Positions 1 to 12,341 of a DNA stretch of 64,000 nt are shown here, one piece after another. The position numbers were made by a program, and so were the translations under genes. The DNA is from Macrostomum hystrix (taxonomy: Eukaryota; Platyhelminthes; Macrostomidae). The notes beneath the pieces were generated by a model, which was not told where the DNA came from, ran no database searches, and was given only the letters and a program-made list of their open reading frames with translations. The stretch's first letter is position 1; each line of letters opens with the position of its first letter. The stretch covers positions 24,246,501-24,310,500 of the forward strand of contig CATNEN010000001.1 of NCBI GenBank assembly GCA_950097015.1, read 5' to 3'.

Positions 1-1601
1 ATGTGAAGTGTTCGTGTTAAAGTTATTTGAGAAAAAGAGACATTGCGAAAGAGAAGTAAATAGAGTGAATAGAAAGCTGTAACTCTAGATCCACTGGAAA
101 GCCCTATGAAACGGACTGAAGATTGAAATTGAAGACTGAACTGAAGATTGAATTGAAGGTTAACTGAATGATAATTGAAGACGGATAAAGACTGATAAAG
201 ACGGATAAAGATTGATACAAAGTACTTATAGAAATAATACAGTAAAGATACCGGCCATACTGAAAGTATAACGCTACCAGATTGAACACATAATGCTATC
301 CTATTTGAATACATAAAACGCTACCAATTTGAATTGAGATAAAGCGAATAATTAAAAGACATTTATAAGATTGACAAAAGTATAAAAGGCCTGTAACAAC
401 TTTGGTAACAGCAGTAGAATTAATTTAGCCCTACAACAACTTTGGTGGCATTGTTAGGAGTAATATTTAATATAGACAGAGGCCTAGGACAAAGCACATT
501 ATATAAAAACAATAGCTTGCCACTTTTTACAAAAGAAAAATTTCATTTTCTAAAATTGCTTGTTGCACTTTCAAGTTATTACTTTAATTAAAAAACAATT
601 AACAACTAGAAACCAACAGCTCATGAAGCTACATAAAAATAGATATATAACTACTGTGATATTCCAATTGTAGTCTATTATGGTCCTGTTGTGTTGCCAA
701 CCATTTCATTGTTTGTATAGATGAATGATGGACCCATGAAAGTAAAGGCATTGTCAACATACTATGTAGTTTTCCATTCTTTGCAATTATACAAAACTTA
801 AGGAATACTATTGCAAATATTTAACACACAATATTGTCATTTTGGCCCTTAATCATATTTTAGCTTAGCCACAACCACAAAGAGGCAAAAAACATCCAAC
901 CAAAATTTAATCAAGGCTAGCTAGTTCACTAGGACCAATATGACTATTGGCTAATATTACATAGCTAGCAGAACATTCTTGATCTTTAACTCAGCACTGA
1001 CAGCAATTTTTAATCTTTAAATTAAATATTAAATAATAACCAAATGTTATTTTAAGTTAAAAATCGATTCTATCGATTCATTTAATTCTGATAGCAAGTG
1101 TTATATACGTCCACTGCGATAGCTTCCTTTGTAATCCGCTCAATGTATCACTACATCAGTCCGTTTTGTAAATGAATTATAATATATAAGTCGGTAAAAT
1201 AATATCGCATCTTCTATTTTATTATAAAACCAACAAGGCCAGTAAAAAACTAAAGTATACATCAGTCATAACCGTCTTTCGGTATAGTTAAAAAGGATTA
1301 GTAAGCAAAAACTAAATCCTACAGCCTGACTGTACGTTTTAATTTCAGACTGAACATTGCTTTCGTCGAAACCGCTTATCGAAGTTTTTTCTAAGCGTGT
1401 AAAATTTGAAAATTGAATTGTCGTTTTTAGATTGTTCAAAAAACATTTTGTTTTAACATATGAGTTTTGTTATATCGTCTAGTTTCGTGCAATACGAAAT
1501 AGTTGTCATAGTAGACGCATCAATTTGAATTCATTTTCTAATCATAATTTTTCAAGTAATCGAACCGATTCTCTTCTCAACTTCGTTTAAATATAAAAAG
1601 G
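1..1601. other. AT-rich intergenic DNA upstream of PACRG
   Basis: No coding exon is recognisable on either strand. Positions 110-230 hold short degenerate repeats of gaagactga/ggataaagact type. In vertebrates PACRG shares a head-to-head promoter with Parkin; no Parkin exon is visible in these 1.6 kb, so that arrangement is absent here or lies outside the window. Confidence 0.6.
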
Positions 1602-2737
1602 ATGAAGTCCAAGACTGTTGATCAAGCTGAAGCAGCGAGGCAGAAGGCCTTTACTACTCAGGCACTACAACGAAATGTTAACGTTGGTACTCCACCACGA
1701 TCTGGTGCTTTTCAAGAAAAGCCGAGATACCAACCAACACAGTTTAGAAAGTTCTATGAGCGTGGTGACTTTCCCATCGCTCTTGAACATGATACCAAGG
1801 GCAACAAGATTGCGTGGAAAGTGGAGATTGAGAAACTAGATTATCACCACTATCTTCCTCTCTTCTTTGAAGGATTGGCAGAGACGGAGCATCCATTTGA
1901 GTTTTTTGCCAGACAAGGTAAGATTATTTCAGAATTTTTAGTAGAAAGCATACTTTAAGATGCATTAGAATCTACAAATCATACAAAAATCTGGAAAAAA
2001 AATTACATTTATTTTATGCATAAAAAATGTGCATTCTTAAAGCAATTATTGTATTTCACACATATCTTATTAATATTTTCTGTGAAGCCTTATATTGTTT
2101 ATTTTTTATATTACACTAACTGACTTTGAACGGAAATAGATCGAAAAAAGCATAGAAGCATTATGCCTTTGACGAATTTTAGATGATATATTTTGTAGCA
2201 TTGACTCGTGTTACATGTAATAAATGACAGTATCATAATTTTGTACAGGTGTGCACGACATGCTGGAGCACGGCGGATCAAAAATTCTTCCCGTGATTCC
2301 GCAGCTGATTATCCCGATCAAGAATGCTCTGAACACCAGGAATCACAAGGTGCGTTAAGTAAAACTTTTTGAGTTTTTCGTGGGAGTCCTTGAATTGTAG
2401 CACACCGTTGCCATGACAACACGTTGAAACCACTTCCCGACCGCTTTTTCAGGTGTGCTGCACTGTGCTGAAAGCTCTACAGCACCTCGTGGTGTCCGCG
2501 GACATGATCGGCGAGGCCCTAGTGCCTTACTATCGTCAGATCCTACCTATCCTGAACGCCTTCATCAACAAGAACGAGAATCTGGGCGACGGCATCGACT
2601 ACAGCCAGCAGAAGCGGGAGAACCTCGGCGACCTCATTCACGAGACGCTGAACGCCTTCGAGATTCACGGCGGCGAGGACGCTTTCATCAACATCAAGTA
2701 CATGGTGCCGACGTACGAGTCCTGCATGCTGCAGTGA
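1602..2737 (+). CDS. PACRG: Parkin co-regulated gene protein (PACRG), three exons
   Basis: Axonemal microtubule inner-junction protein; in known systems PACRG works with FAP20 to join the A- and B-tubules of ciliary doublets. Exons are 1602-1917, 2249-2349 and 2453-2737, all with GT-AG borders and continuous phase, giving 233 aa (human about 257). The divergent N-terminus carries a TPPRSGAF-type segment. The core is strongly family-like: [13 protein letters not shown] in exon 1, [10 protein letters not shown] and [12 protein letters not shown] in exon 2, [38 protein letters not shown] and the C-terminal [19 protein letters not shown] in exon 3. The start is the first in-frame ATG of exon 1, preceded by an A-rich leader. 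A polyadenylation signal lies at 3298-3303. Identity is secure; exon borders are read by eye. Confidence 0.96.
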
Positions 2738-3840
2738 TTCTTCTCAGACCAAATCTCTAATGTTCTTGCTCTCTCTCTGCCCCCAACTTCTGAAAGAGTT
2801 TCTGGCATAAACGCGAAAGTCTCTTAGCCCTGAAAAAGTCCCGACTGTCAATGAACCGAGTTGCACAGTTTTTTTTTACTCTTGCGCAAATTACTTGTGC
2901 CTTCTGTGTTCAGACTGTGTCGTAACCTGGAAGCACTGCGTTAATGTGGTCGGCTTGCTAACCCCGTCTCGGCGTATTTTTTTAAAGACTGCTCTATTTG
3001 GCCCGATATATATTTTCTTTTGATTATAGTACATTAGAAAACTGTCAGGAGAGGACTCTGCTGTACATGTACATGAAAGTTAAAGCGCTTAGTAAATGGG
3101 AAAATTATTTAGCCACGTGTAATTTCAGCTCACAAAGTCCCAGCATGCTTGTACTAAGTAATAAAAATTATGTTTTGTTTAGATTTTTCTAAAAGCAAAC
3201 GAACTGAAATTTAAGTGATTAAAGCGTAATGGGACTCATGCATTATGCGTGTTAACCTCTAGGCATTGTGCTCTACTTTCCGTTAATCTATGTAGCTAAT
3301 AAATATAAGGACTTTAGGACAAAAAATCATCTGAAAGTTACACTTTTTAATCTGAAAGTACACAGTATGGTACTACTGACAGTAAGTAGTGCAGGTCTTG
3401 CATAGAGGAGTGATTTTAACTATTTTCAAGTAGATACGCCTTTGAATGTACTCGTACAATCAACAAAAAAAATATGGATTGATCAGTTTTTGATCGAGTT
3501 AAATTCCACTTATTTAAATTGAAAATGGCGACTTAATTGATAAAGCGAGAAAATATTGATGGGATCAGTGGCGAAAACTTGATAATTTTCCTTGCAGCCA
3601 TCACGAAATATTTGTTGAATTAAACTTTTTATGCATGAAGAAATGAATTGAATGCGAACTATAAATAAAACAATTTCAACTCTTGTCGATTCTCTCAGTT
3701 TTTATCGCCGCTGAACGGAGTGAAAATTAAAAAACAAATGAATATCTGACATCAAACTGCTTTTGCTTTGTTTAAAAGAGTGAAAGATCTTTGTTAACCA
3801 TACATTAATCTGTTTGGACATATTTGCACCTGTAAGAGTT
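2738..3840. other. PACRG 3' flank
   Basis: AT-rich, with no further coding exon. A canonical AATAAA at 3298-3303 is the best candidate for the PACRG poly(A) signal, about 560 nt after the stop. Confidence 0.5.
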
Positions 3841-5516
3841 CGACAGATGTTAACCTGTTAGACAGATGCTAACCTGTTAGACAGATGCTAACCTGATGGA
3901 CAGAATGCTAACCTGTTAGACAGATGCTAACCTGTTAGACAGATGCTAACCTGATGGACAGAATGCTAACCTGTTAGACAGATGCTAACCTGTTAGACAG
4001 ATGCTAACCTGATGGACAGAATGCTAACCTGTTAGACAGAATGCTAACCTGTTAGACAGAATGCTAACCTGATGGACAGAATGCTAACCTGTTAGACAGA
4101 TGCTAACCTGTTAGACAGATGCTAACCTGATGGACAGAATGCTAACCTGATGGACAGAATGCTAACCTGTTAGACAGATGCTAACCTGATGGACAGAATG
4201 CTAACCTGCTAGACAGAATGCTAACCTGTTAGACAGATGCTAACCTGTTAGACAGATGCTAACCTGTTAGACAGAATTCTAACCTGTTAGACAAATGCTA
4301 ACCTGTTAGACAGATGCTAACCTGTTAGACAGAATGTTAACCTGTTAGACAGATGCTAACCTGTTAGACAGATGCTAACCTGTTAGACAGATGCTAACCT
4401 GATGGACAGAATGCTAACCTGTTAGACAGAATGCTAACCTGTTAGACAGAATGCTAACCTGTTAGACAGAATGCTAACCTGATGGACAGAATGCTAACCT
4501 GTTAGACAGATGCTAACCTGATGGACAGAATGCTAACCTGTTAGACAGAATGCTAACCTGTTAGACAGAATGCTAACCTGTTAGACAGAATGCTAACCTG
4601 ATGGACAGAATGCTAACCTGTTAGACAGAATGCTAACCTGTTAGACAGAATGCTAATCTGTTAGACAGAATGCTAACCTGATGGACAGAATGCTAACCTG
4701 TTAGACAGATGCTAACCTGATGGACAGAATGCTAACCTGTTAGACAGAATGCTAACCTGTTAGACAGAATGCTAACCTGTTAGACAGAATGCTAACCTGA
4801 TGGACAGAATGCTAACCTGTTAGACAGAATGCTAACCTGATGGACAGAATGCTAACCTGTTAGACAGAATGCTAACCTGATGGACAGAATGCTAACCTGT
4901 TAGACAGATGCTAACCTGATGGACAGAATGCTAACCTGTTAGACAGAATGCTAACCTGTTAGACAGATGCTAACCTGTTAGACAGATGCTAACCTGATGG
5001 ACAGAATGCTAACCTGTTAGACAGAATGCTAACCTGTTAGACAGATGCTAACCTGTTAGACAGAATGCTAACCTGTTAGACAGAATGCTAACCTGTTAGA
5101 CAGATGCTAACCTGTTAGACAGATGCTAACCTGTTAGACAGAATTTTAACCTGTTAGACAGATGTTAACCTGTTAGATAGAAGCTAACCTGATGGACAGA
5201 ATGCTAACCTGTTAGACAGAATGTTAACCTGTTAGACAGAATGCTAACCTGTTAGACAGAATGTTAGCCTGTTAGACAGAATGCTAACCTGTTAGACAGA
5301 TGCTAACCTGTTAGACAGAATGCTAACCTGTTAGACAGAATGTTAATCTGTTAGACAGAATGCTAACCTGTTAGACAGAATGTTAGCCTGTTAGACAAAA
5401 TGCTAACCTGTTAGACGGAATGTTAAACTGTTAGACAGAATGCCAACCTGTTAGACAGAATGCTAACCTGTAAGACAGAATGCCAACCTGTTAGACAGAA
5501 TGCTAACCAGTTAGAC
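3841..5516. repeat. 19/20-bp minisatellite, about 85 units
   Basis: Tandem array of gttagacaga(a)tgctaacct. Units are 19 bp (agatg) or 20 bp (agaatg), and a variant reads gatggacagaatg. At the left end the order is 19-19-20(gatgg), repeated several times, a roughly 58-bp higher-order trimer. The right end is more degenerate, with single-base variants. There is no coding content. Confidence 0.97.
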
Positions 5517-5858
5517 AGATTTCAATCGATTTCAAAGTCATTATTAAATACGATATTCTAGCTGCCAAGGTGTAAACACACACTCACACAGGATTGAATT
5601 GTTAACACAGTTATTTATCATCAGAAAAATCTTTAATTTGCATTTAAATATCATCAAAAATAGTTTTATGGAATCCTGGCAGCTGTCTTATAAAATGATT
5701 TCAGTCTTCAAAAGAATGCCTAAGTCTTCACGAGTCGCCTTTTAGAAGCGCATTAGGAGTACAAAAATTATCCAGCAAGTTAAACAAGCTGGGTTTGGTG
5801 AGACTAAAATTTTAGAGACTCAAAAATAGCTAGACAGCCCGAAAGATTGGTGGACTAC
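5517..5858. other. Non-repetitive spacer between two minisatellites
   Basis: About 340 bp of AT-rich DNA with no exon, RNA gene or mobile element visible. Confidence 0.4.
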
Positions 5859-6785
5859 CTTAAGGATCTGGGAGACTGGTAGACTAAACCTGAGGATCTG
5901 GGAGACTGGTAGACTAACTTGAGGATCTGGGAGACTGGTAGACTAAACCTGAGGATCTGGGAGACTGGTAGACTAACTTGAGGATCTGGGAGACTGGTAG
6001 ACTAAACCTGAGGATCTGGGAGACTGGAAGACTAACTTGAGGATCTGGGAGACTGGAAGACTAAACTTATGATCTGGGAGACTGGTAGACTAACCTGAGG
6101 ATCTGGGAGACTGGAAGACTAAACATATGATCTGGGAGACTGATTGACTACCGGAGGATCTGGGAGACTGGAAGACTAAACCTGAGGATCTGGGAGACTG
6201 GAACACTAAACCTGAGGATCTGGGAGACTGGAAGACTAAACCTGAGGATCTGGGAGACTGGAAGACTAAACCTGAGGATCTGGGAGACTGGAACACTAAA
6301 CCTGAGGATCTGGGAGACTGGAAGACTAAACCTGAGGATCTGGAAGACTGGTAGACTAACCTGAGGATCTGGGAGACTGGTAGACTAAACCTGAGGATCT
6401 GGGAGACTGGAAGACTAAACCTGAGGATCTGGGAGACTGGAAGACTAAACCTGAGGATCTGGGAGACTGGAACACTAAACCTGAGGATCTGGGAGACTGG
6501 AAGACTAAACCTGAGGATCTGGAAGACTGGTAGACTAACCTGAGGATCTGGGAGACTGGTAGACTAAACCTGAGGATCTGGGAGACTGGTAGACTAAACC
6601 TGAGGATCTGGAAGACTGGTAGACTAACCTGAGGATCTGGGAGACTGGTAGACTAACCTGAGGATCTGGGAGACTGGTAGACTAACCTGAGGATCTGGAA
6701 GACTGGTAGACTAACCTGAGGATCTGGGAGACTGGAAGACTAAACATATGATCTGGGAGACTGATTTACTACCGGAGGATCTGTA
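5859..6785. repeat. 29/30-bp minisatellite
   Basis: About 31 units of ctgaggatctgggagactgg followed by tagactaac/aagactaaac. Units are 29 or 30 bp, differing by one A. Because 30 is divisible by three, runs of 30-bp units stay open on the minus strand and give a spurious repetitive 68-aa frame at 6090-6296. Confidence 0.97.
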
Positions 6786-6928
6786 AGAGTGTTATCATAT
6801 CAGGTCATAAAAGGCTTTATATGGTTGAACACTGGTGCAGGAAGTGCTTATCAAAAAAGCAAAATAACATGTTTACTTTAACTGGCTTTGAAATTCTACA
6901 CTAAGCGTGCAGCTGATTGTTTTGCCAG

Positions 6929-7035
6929 GTATCGCACCGAACGCCGTCTTCAAGCCCAGTTTTGCATATCGGTACACTGAAAACTTCTTCTCGCATACAG
7001 CATGGAATCCCCACTGGAGGTTAAGGGTGGTTTAA
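6929..7035 (+). pseudogene. Possible orphan terminal exon, unidentified
   Basis: An acceptor-like ttgttttgccag precedes a 34-codon frame that begins near IAPNAVFKPSFAYRYTENFF and stops at 7033-7035. Its composition (aromatic, HTAWNPHW) looks protein-like. No upstream exon is recognisable, because the 30-bp minisatellite lies just upstream. It could be a last exon of an unrecognised plus-strand gene, a relic, or chance. Confidence 0.2.
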
Positions 7036-7397
7036 GCCACCGAAGCCTACATGGAAAACGATACGTCCACAAAAATGCGAGGCCCGCACAGGTCTATGCA
7101 CTTCCTGCTACCCAATGCCGTCTTCCTGTTGCCTTGTGGATCAGGCATAGATTCTTGCCAAACTGCTAGCTGGCCTTTCTAAATTGCGCGCTCGCAAGGC
7201 CATTGCCTATGGTCTTTCGACTCGTGACTGCCTACAAAACCCTCGCGACCGCCTCCCACCCGCGCAAGCTGCATTAATAAGTCGATCCAAGTTTCACATA
7301 GTCTTGGCTGGTCTGTTTCCGGGCCCACCGCAGTCTGCTTCGCTTTCAAGTTCAATTTTACCAGCATTCAAGTTTAGTAGCTAAGCAATTGAGAATC

Positions 7398-10386
7398 ATG
7401 TGTCGATCGATCAGCAAGGTTGTGCTAGTGGTTGTCAACCTAGTCTTCGGCATCTTCAGCCTGGCCTGTGTGGCCCTGGGCATCTTCGTGGCTGTGGATC
7501 GAGGCCGAGTCGTCAACCAGATGGGCAAAGCGCCGCAGGACAGCGACATCAAAAGTCTGGCTAACCGGGACCAGCTGATGACGGCCGCTATTGTGTTCAT
7601 TGTTCTCAGCTTCCTGTGCCTGCTGCTCTGCATCAGCGGCTGCGTTGGAGCAGTGAAGGAGAACACCTGCCTGCTCGCAACCGTGAGCTCTGGAATTTTT
7701 AGTTATTATTATGGCCTAGTTTTATCATAAAAATTGCATTGAACCGTAGGAGGTTTAGCGGCAGAGCGGATAACGCGTTTGCCTCTCGCACCAATGTCCA
7801 TGAGCTCGATTCTGAGGCGAGGCCACATTCCATTTGGGGCGCAGCCACTGAGAGAAGGCTTGGGGGCTTGTCGTGCAATTTACGCCCTTGAGGGCCGACC
7901 TCCAAGGCACAGTGAGAGTGTACACTGCCTGACCATGAAAAAGACAGGCAGATGTACACACCTGTTCGAGCGTGTTCCTGCCTGAGTTCAGGCAGTGTGT
8001 GTACTCAGGAGTCAGCGAAATGGGCAGAATTGCCTCCTCGCTGGCTGCTGGTCTAGTGTCTACCCAATGATGTGCCATTGCCCGCAGCCCTCCTGCAATT
8101 ATTATTGTTATAGTTTGGAGTCTAATTTGCTTACTTTTGTTGACTTTCAGTACTCGGGGGTCATGACGCTGCTGCTGCTCGTTGAATTGGCTGCCCTCGG
8201 CCTGGCGATTGCTTACAAAGGCCGGCTCCAGGATGACTTGACCAGGGTGATGCTGAAGGCCGACAAGGAGCTCTTCCAACCATACAACTCTGTGACAGCC
8301 AATCAGTCGTCACAAGGATTAGCGACAAAAATTCTAAGCCACATTCACGTAGCGGTGAGAATATTATAAGTCCATATTGGTAGCATTAAATATGAAATAT
8401 ATATTTATGGAATATCAATCAAACTTTCGATCAACGCGTTCTAGATGAGTTGCTGCGGCACCAACAACTACACAGACATTACGCAGAATAGCAGCTGGTC
8501 TAGGGCCAACCCCACCTACAAAGGGCAGCCATTGGTGGTACCAGTCTCCTGTTGCAAGCTCACTGACCAGGGTGTCAACTACTTTAAGGATCACGACGAC
8601 TTTGATAACTTCCACAAGTACCTGATCAACGGCAGCCACTGCCCCACTAAGCTGGCCGATTTTCACCAAGAGGTGAGCTGTCAAACTTTTATGCACTCAG
8701 ACTGGGATAACTATATCAATGGGATAACATGATAAATCAATGGGATAACAGGAGATATCAATGGGATAACATGATAAATCAATGGGATAACATGAGAAAA
8801 TCAATGGGATAACATGAGATATCAATGGGATAACATGATAAATCAATGGGATAACATGAGATATCAATGGGATAACATGATAAATCAATGGGATAACATG
8901 AGATATCAATGGGATAACATGATAAATCAATGAGATAACATGAGAAAATCAATGGGATAACATGATAAATCAATGGGATAACATGATAAATCAATGGGAT
9001 AACATGATAAATCAATGGGATAACATGATAAATCAATGGGATAACAGGAGATATCAATGGGATAACATGATAAATGAATGGGATAACATGAGAAAATCAA
9101 TGGGATAACATGAGATATCAATGGGATAACATGATAAATCAATGGGATAACATGATAAATCAATGGGATAACATGATATATCAATGGGATAACATGAGAA
9201 AATCAATGGGATAACATGAGATATCAATGGGATAACATGATAAATCAATGGGATAACATGATAAATCAATGGGATAACATGATATATCAATGGGATAACA
9301 TGAGATATCAATGAAATAACATGAGATATCAATGGGATAACATGAGAAAATCAATGGGATAACATGAGAAAATCAATGGGATAACATGATAAATCAATGG
9401 GATAACATGATATATCAATGGGATAACATGAGATATCAATGAAATAACATGAGATATCAATGAAATAACATGAGATATCAATGAAATAACATGAGATATC
9501 AATGAAATAACAGGAGATATAAATTGGATACCATATCAACTCAATTAACATTTAGAAGTTATGATAAAATATAAAATCAGGGTAAGATGATCATATAAAG
9601 CAAATCAAGAGAATTCTCAATTATTTTTTAGCTCATATATTGATTCACATTTGTCATCGAATTTGATCTCCTCGAAGGCCTGCCTACCGAAACTCCTCGA
9701 TGATCTGCGTGGCAACGTGATGGCCATAATAATCACGTCCTTGATCTACGTGCTGTTCAATGTGAGTTATAAAAGATAGCATGTCGTTTAAATGCGCAGT
9801 TCAGTAAATGACTTGTAAATGTAGCTATGTCAGCTAGCAGCGTAGCCAGGACTTTTGTCTAGGGTGGGGTGCCGCGCCTTTTAGGGGCGCCACTACCACA
9901 ATGGGGGCGCCACTACCACAATGGGGGCGCCACTACCACAATGGGGACGCCACTAACCACAATGGAGGCGCCACTACCAAAATGGGGGCGCCACTACCAC
10001 ATGGAGGCGCCACTACCAGGGGGTGCCACTACCACATGGGGGTGCCACACCACACGGGGGCGCCACTACCACACGGGGGGCGCCACTACCACACGGGGGG
10101 CGCCACTACCACACGGGGGGCGCCACTACCACACGGGGGGCGCCACTATCCCACCACGGGGGGCGCCACTACTACACGGGGGCGCCACAACCCCACGGGG
10201 GGCGCCACTACCACACGGGGGCACCATTACTGTGTCGCGTACCTTAAGCCTAAACAATAAATTATAAACAATAATCCACGCACATTCAACAGTGCCTCCC
10301 CATTTCGAACCTTCTAGGTTGTCTGCATCGTGATGGCCTTCTGTCTGATTCGCAAATACAAGTCTAGGCAGCGGCAGGGACTATAG
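7398..10386 (+). CDS. Tetraspanin, five exons
   Basis: Four-pass membrane organiser protein. Exons 7398-7682, 8151-8354, 8445-8672, 9678-9761 and 10318-10386 all join in phase 0 and give 289 aa. TM1 follows the short N-terminus (MCRSISKVV...). TM2 lies around IVFIVLSFLCLLLCISGCVG, and TM3 opens exon 2 (MTLLLLVELAALGLAIAY). The large extracellular loop has the diagnostic SCCG (start of exon 3), a second CC (VPVSCCKL), GSHC and the last Cys (EACLPK) at the exon 3/4 junction. TM4 spans the exon 4/5 junction and ends in a short basic tail, RKYKSRQRQGL. NNYT, NSS and NGS sites in the loop could be N-glycosylated. Intron 1 carries a SINE, and introns 3 and 4 carry private minisatellites. A poly(A) signal is at 10637-10642. 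The end of exon 2 is the least certain border. Confidence 0.9.
7750..8112 (+). mobile_element. SINE-A copy 1 (tRNA-headed SINE) in tetraspanin intron 1
   Basis: The tRNA-like 5' end includes an A-box-like gcggcagagcgg. The body is shared with three other copies in this window, including the segments cacagtgagagtgtacactg and gaaatgggcagaattgcctc. It ends in cagccctcctgcaattatta, a short ATT-rich tail. No clean target duplication was found for this copy. Confidence 0.85.
8704..9545. repeat. 21-bp minisatellite in tetraspanin intron 3
   Basis: About 40 units of ataacatgataaatcaatggg (21 bp), with variants gagatatc (21 bp) and gagaaaatc (22 bp). The array starts about 30 bp after the exon 3 donor. 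The 21-bp period keeps several minus-strand frames open (heptapeptide SHVIPLI-type frames), which are not genes. Confidence 0.97.
9884..10232. repeat. 19/20-bp GC-rich minisatellite in tetraspanin intron 4
   Basis: About 17 units of ggcgccactaccacacgggg with G-run length variation. The array stands out as GC-rich inside an otherwise AT-rich intron, and its GGGG and GGCGCC blocks could form G-rich or hairpin structures. Confidence 0.96.
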
Positions 10387-11219
10387 AGAGATTGACTAGG
10401 AAAAACTGCACTGCCTCAGCAATGTATTCGAGATCTGGATATGCAGTTCTGAGACATTTCGCTATTTCTGTACTAACTAAACTAGAATGTTGCAAAACCA
10501 GTTATATCCGGAATGATTAGTGACATACTTAATAACAATTGCTTTGTTTTAGTTAGACTATTCAGAGAGAAAAAATCTCAACTTGATGTTGAATGCCGTA
10601 GCATTATCAGTAGATTCAGTAAAACAATAATAGTTGAATAAAAAGTTCGTTGTCACTACTTTAATATATAATATTACGATAATTCGCTCCAATATTATCA
10701 AGCACATAAACAGCCGTTGCAAAATTTAAATTTTGAACGACATGAGCGCGTTCACACTCGTCATTTCAATTTCTAAAAATATGCATTTATAGTTGTTTCG
10801 CTCTTCAGCCCTTCAAACTAGAATTATTATAATTATTCTACACAAAAATCGATAGTTTATTGCAGAAATTTTTAGTTTACTAGAACTTATAATTCTCTAG
10901 CCGTGCACTTGCACTTGTTTTTTCGCAAAGGCGTCAAACCTGCTTGCATTAGCTACACTGCAGTGGCACGAGTAAATTATTTACATTTTTGCTGCTAAGA
11001 ATTCTACGAAGAATTATACTTTTTTTTCCAAAATACCATGCAGGACTCAGCTAACAACAACAAGCAGTAACTCGAAATCCAGCACGATTCAACACCCGTA
11101 TCCAACTATAGGGGATTTTCTATGCGCCCCGGTGTTCGCCGCTCACTATGCGCGCCCTAGAATCAAATTGAAGATGTTCCCTGCACTCTACTGTTAGTAG
11201 TTAAAGTCGTTAAAGTAGT
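10387..11219. other. AT-rich intergenic DNA after the tetraspanin
   Basis: Contains the tetraspanin 3' UTR with AATAAA at 10637-10642. No other exon or repeat is recognisable. Confidence 0.5.
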
Positions 11220-11668
11220 TAAAGGTGGTGTGTCTTTATACCCGACTTAAAAGGCGGCACGCAGCAAGTCAACGTACGCCGCGTCGCCCTGTCATTATAG
11301 CGTCCAGGTCTCAGCGTTGTAAAGCAGGGAAGGTTAGACGAACGCCTGCAGAACAACGCCGCCCCTGGCTGTCAGACCGCCGACATAAACAAACTGCTGA
11401 CAGCGCGGAAGCACCATAACCTGTACGGCAGAGGATCGCAGCTTCGATGACGCATGGCACACAGAGCCCGTCCGGTGTCTTCTCACAGCAGCTTTTTTCT
11501 GATGGTACATCGATCGCCATCACGGGAGAAACAATGCAGCCTAATCTGGCACGTAATTGTATACTACGCCCGGAGCACGGCATTTCATGACCGGGGCGAG
11601 TCGAAAGCTTTCCTGAAGTCTACGAAGATCAGAATCAGGATCAACTGACGCTTCGGCAACCTGCATCA
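11220..11668 (-). mobile_element. Decayed non-LTR retrotransposon (reverse transcriptase relic)
   Basis: On the minus strand the segment near 11610-11640 reads IFVDFRKAFDS, a reverse transcriptase palm-region motif of LINEs. Farther downstream, near 11310, it reads LYNAETWT, the motif also present in the LINE fragment at 35222-35737. The two motifs lie much closer together than in an intact element and frames are broken, so this is an internally deleted relic. It abuts the left end of the PGP duplicon. Confidence 0.6.
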
Positions 11669-11739
11669 AGCAGCCGGCAAAAGATCGTCTTTATTGATAG
11701 ACACAGGCGTTGCTAAAGCTTTTCATGTGCCTGCCGCCA

Positions 11740-12328
11740 GGGGCGAGGGGGGTCAGCGGCTAACGTCGCTGCCTCGCACTCCAAAGGACGCTAGTTCGAT
11801 TCACCCTTCAGGTCACGATTAATTTCGGTACTTGTTGGGGGGGGTTTGGACAGTAGCGACCGGCGGAGGTGCACCTTATTTCGTGCAATCAAAGCTTGAA
11901 AAATAGCTTCGCTCCTACCTTCTGTGTGCCTGTTCTGCGTTGTTTGAGTTTGTGCGTTGGCGCTGGGGCGTTAGACCTTGCGGGGGGGTGGCTGGGGGGC
12001 GGGTGTACACCGCCGCGCGCTCATCTGGATTTCCGTCAGCGCGATTGGATAAAGTGTACACTCGTCACCCGCCCCCCCCTGAGGACTGATTTCTATCAGC
12101 CTTCCGCCCCGGCTTGGTCTGCTCTGTGCGTGTGCGGGCCTGGGGTGAGAGGCACTCCGGCTGCCGCCCCCTTCCCCGCTTGGCTTGCTGCTGTGTGTGT
12201 GAGGTGCCTGCTCAGGGGAGGCGGCGCGATGGGCGGCTTTCGCCTAGTTCGCCGGCCTGGGGGCATGCCGTTCCTGTGTTTGTGCGTCAAGTGCCCCAGG
12301 CCCCCCTGCAAAGTAAGTAAGTAAGTAA
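11740..12328 (+). mobile_element. SINE-B, about 589 bp, with 13-bp target duplication
   Basis: Flanked by perfect 13-bp direct repeats gtgcctgccgcca (11727-11739 and 12329-12341). The paralogous site in the second PGP duplicon (around 25185-25197) has one copy of this sequence and no insert. The 5' end is tRNA-like: gtcagcggctaacgtcgctg, then a B-box-like agttcgattca at 11793-11803. The 3' end is a (GTAA)n tail at 12312-12328. The GC-rich body has no coding potential. The 151-aa frame across it is chance. Confidence 0.85.
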
Positions 12329-12341
12329 GTGCCTGCCGCCA

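Noticed and set aside
3841-5516. CRISPR-like array
   Set aside because: Repeats are directly adjacent with no unique spacers, no cas genes, and the genome is eukaryotic.
6090-6296. Minus-strand 68-codon repetitive frame
   Set aside because: Lies wholly in the 30-bp minisatellite; open only because the unit length is a multiple of three.
8697-9551. Five overlapping minus-strand heptapeptide frames
   Set aside because: All fall in the 21-bp intronic minisatellite of the tetraspanin gene.
9869-10267. Plus-strand Gly/His/Thr repeat proteins
   Set aside because: GC-rich minisatellite inside tetraspanin intron 4; no start, splice or family support.
11869-12324. 151-codon Cys/Pro-rich frame
   Set aside because: Entirely inside the SINE-B body; SINEs do not code.
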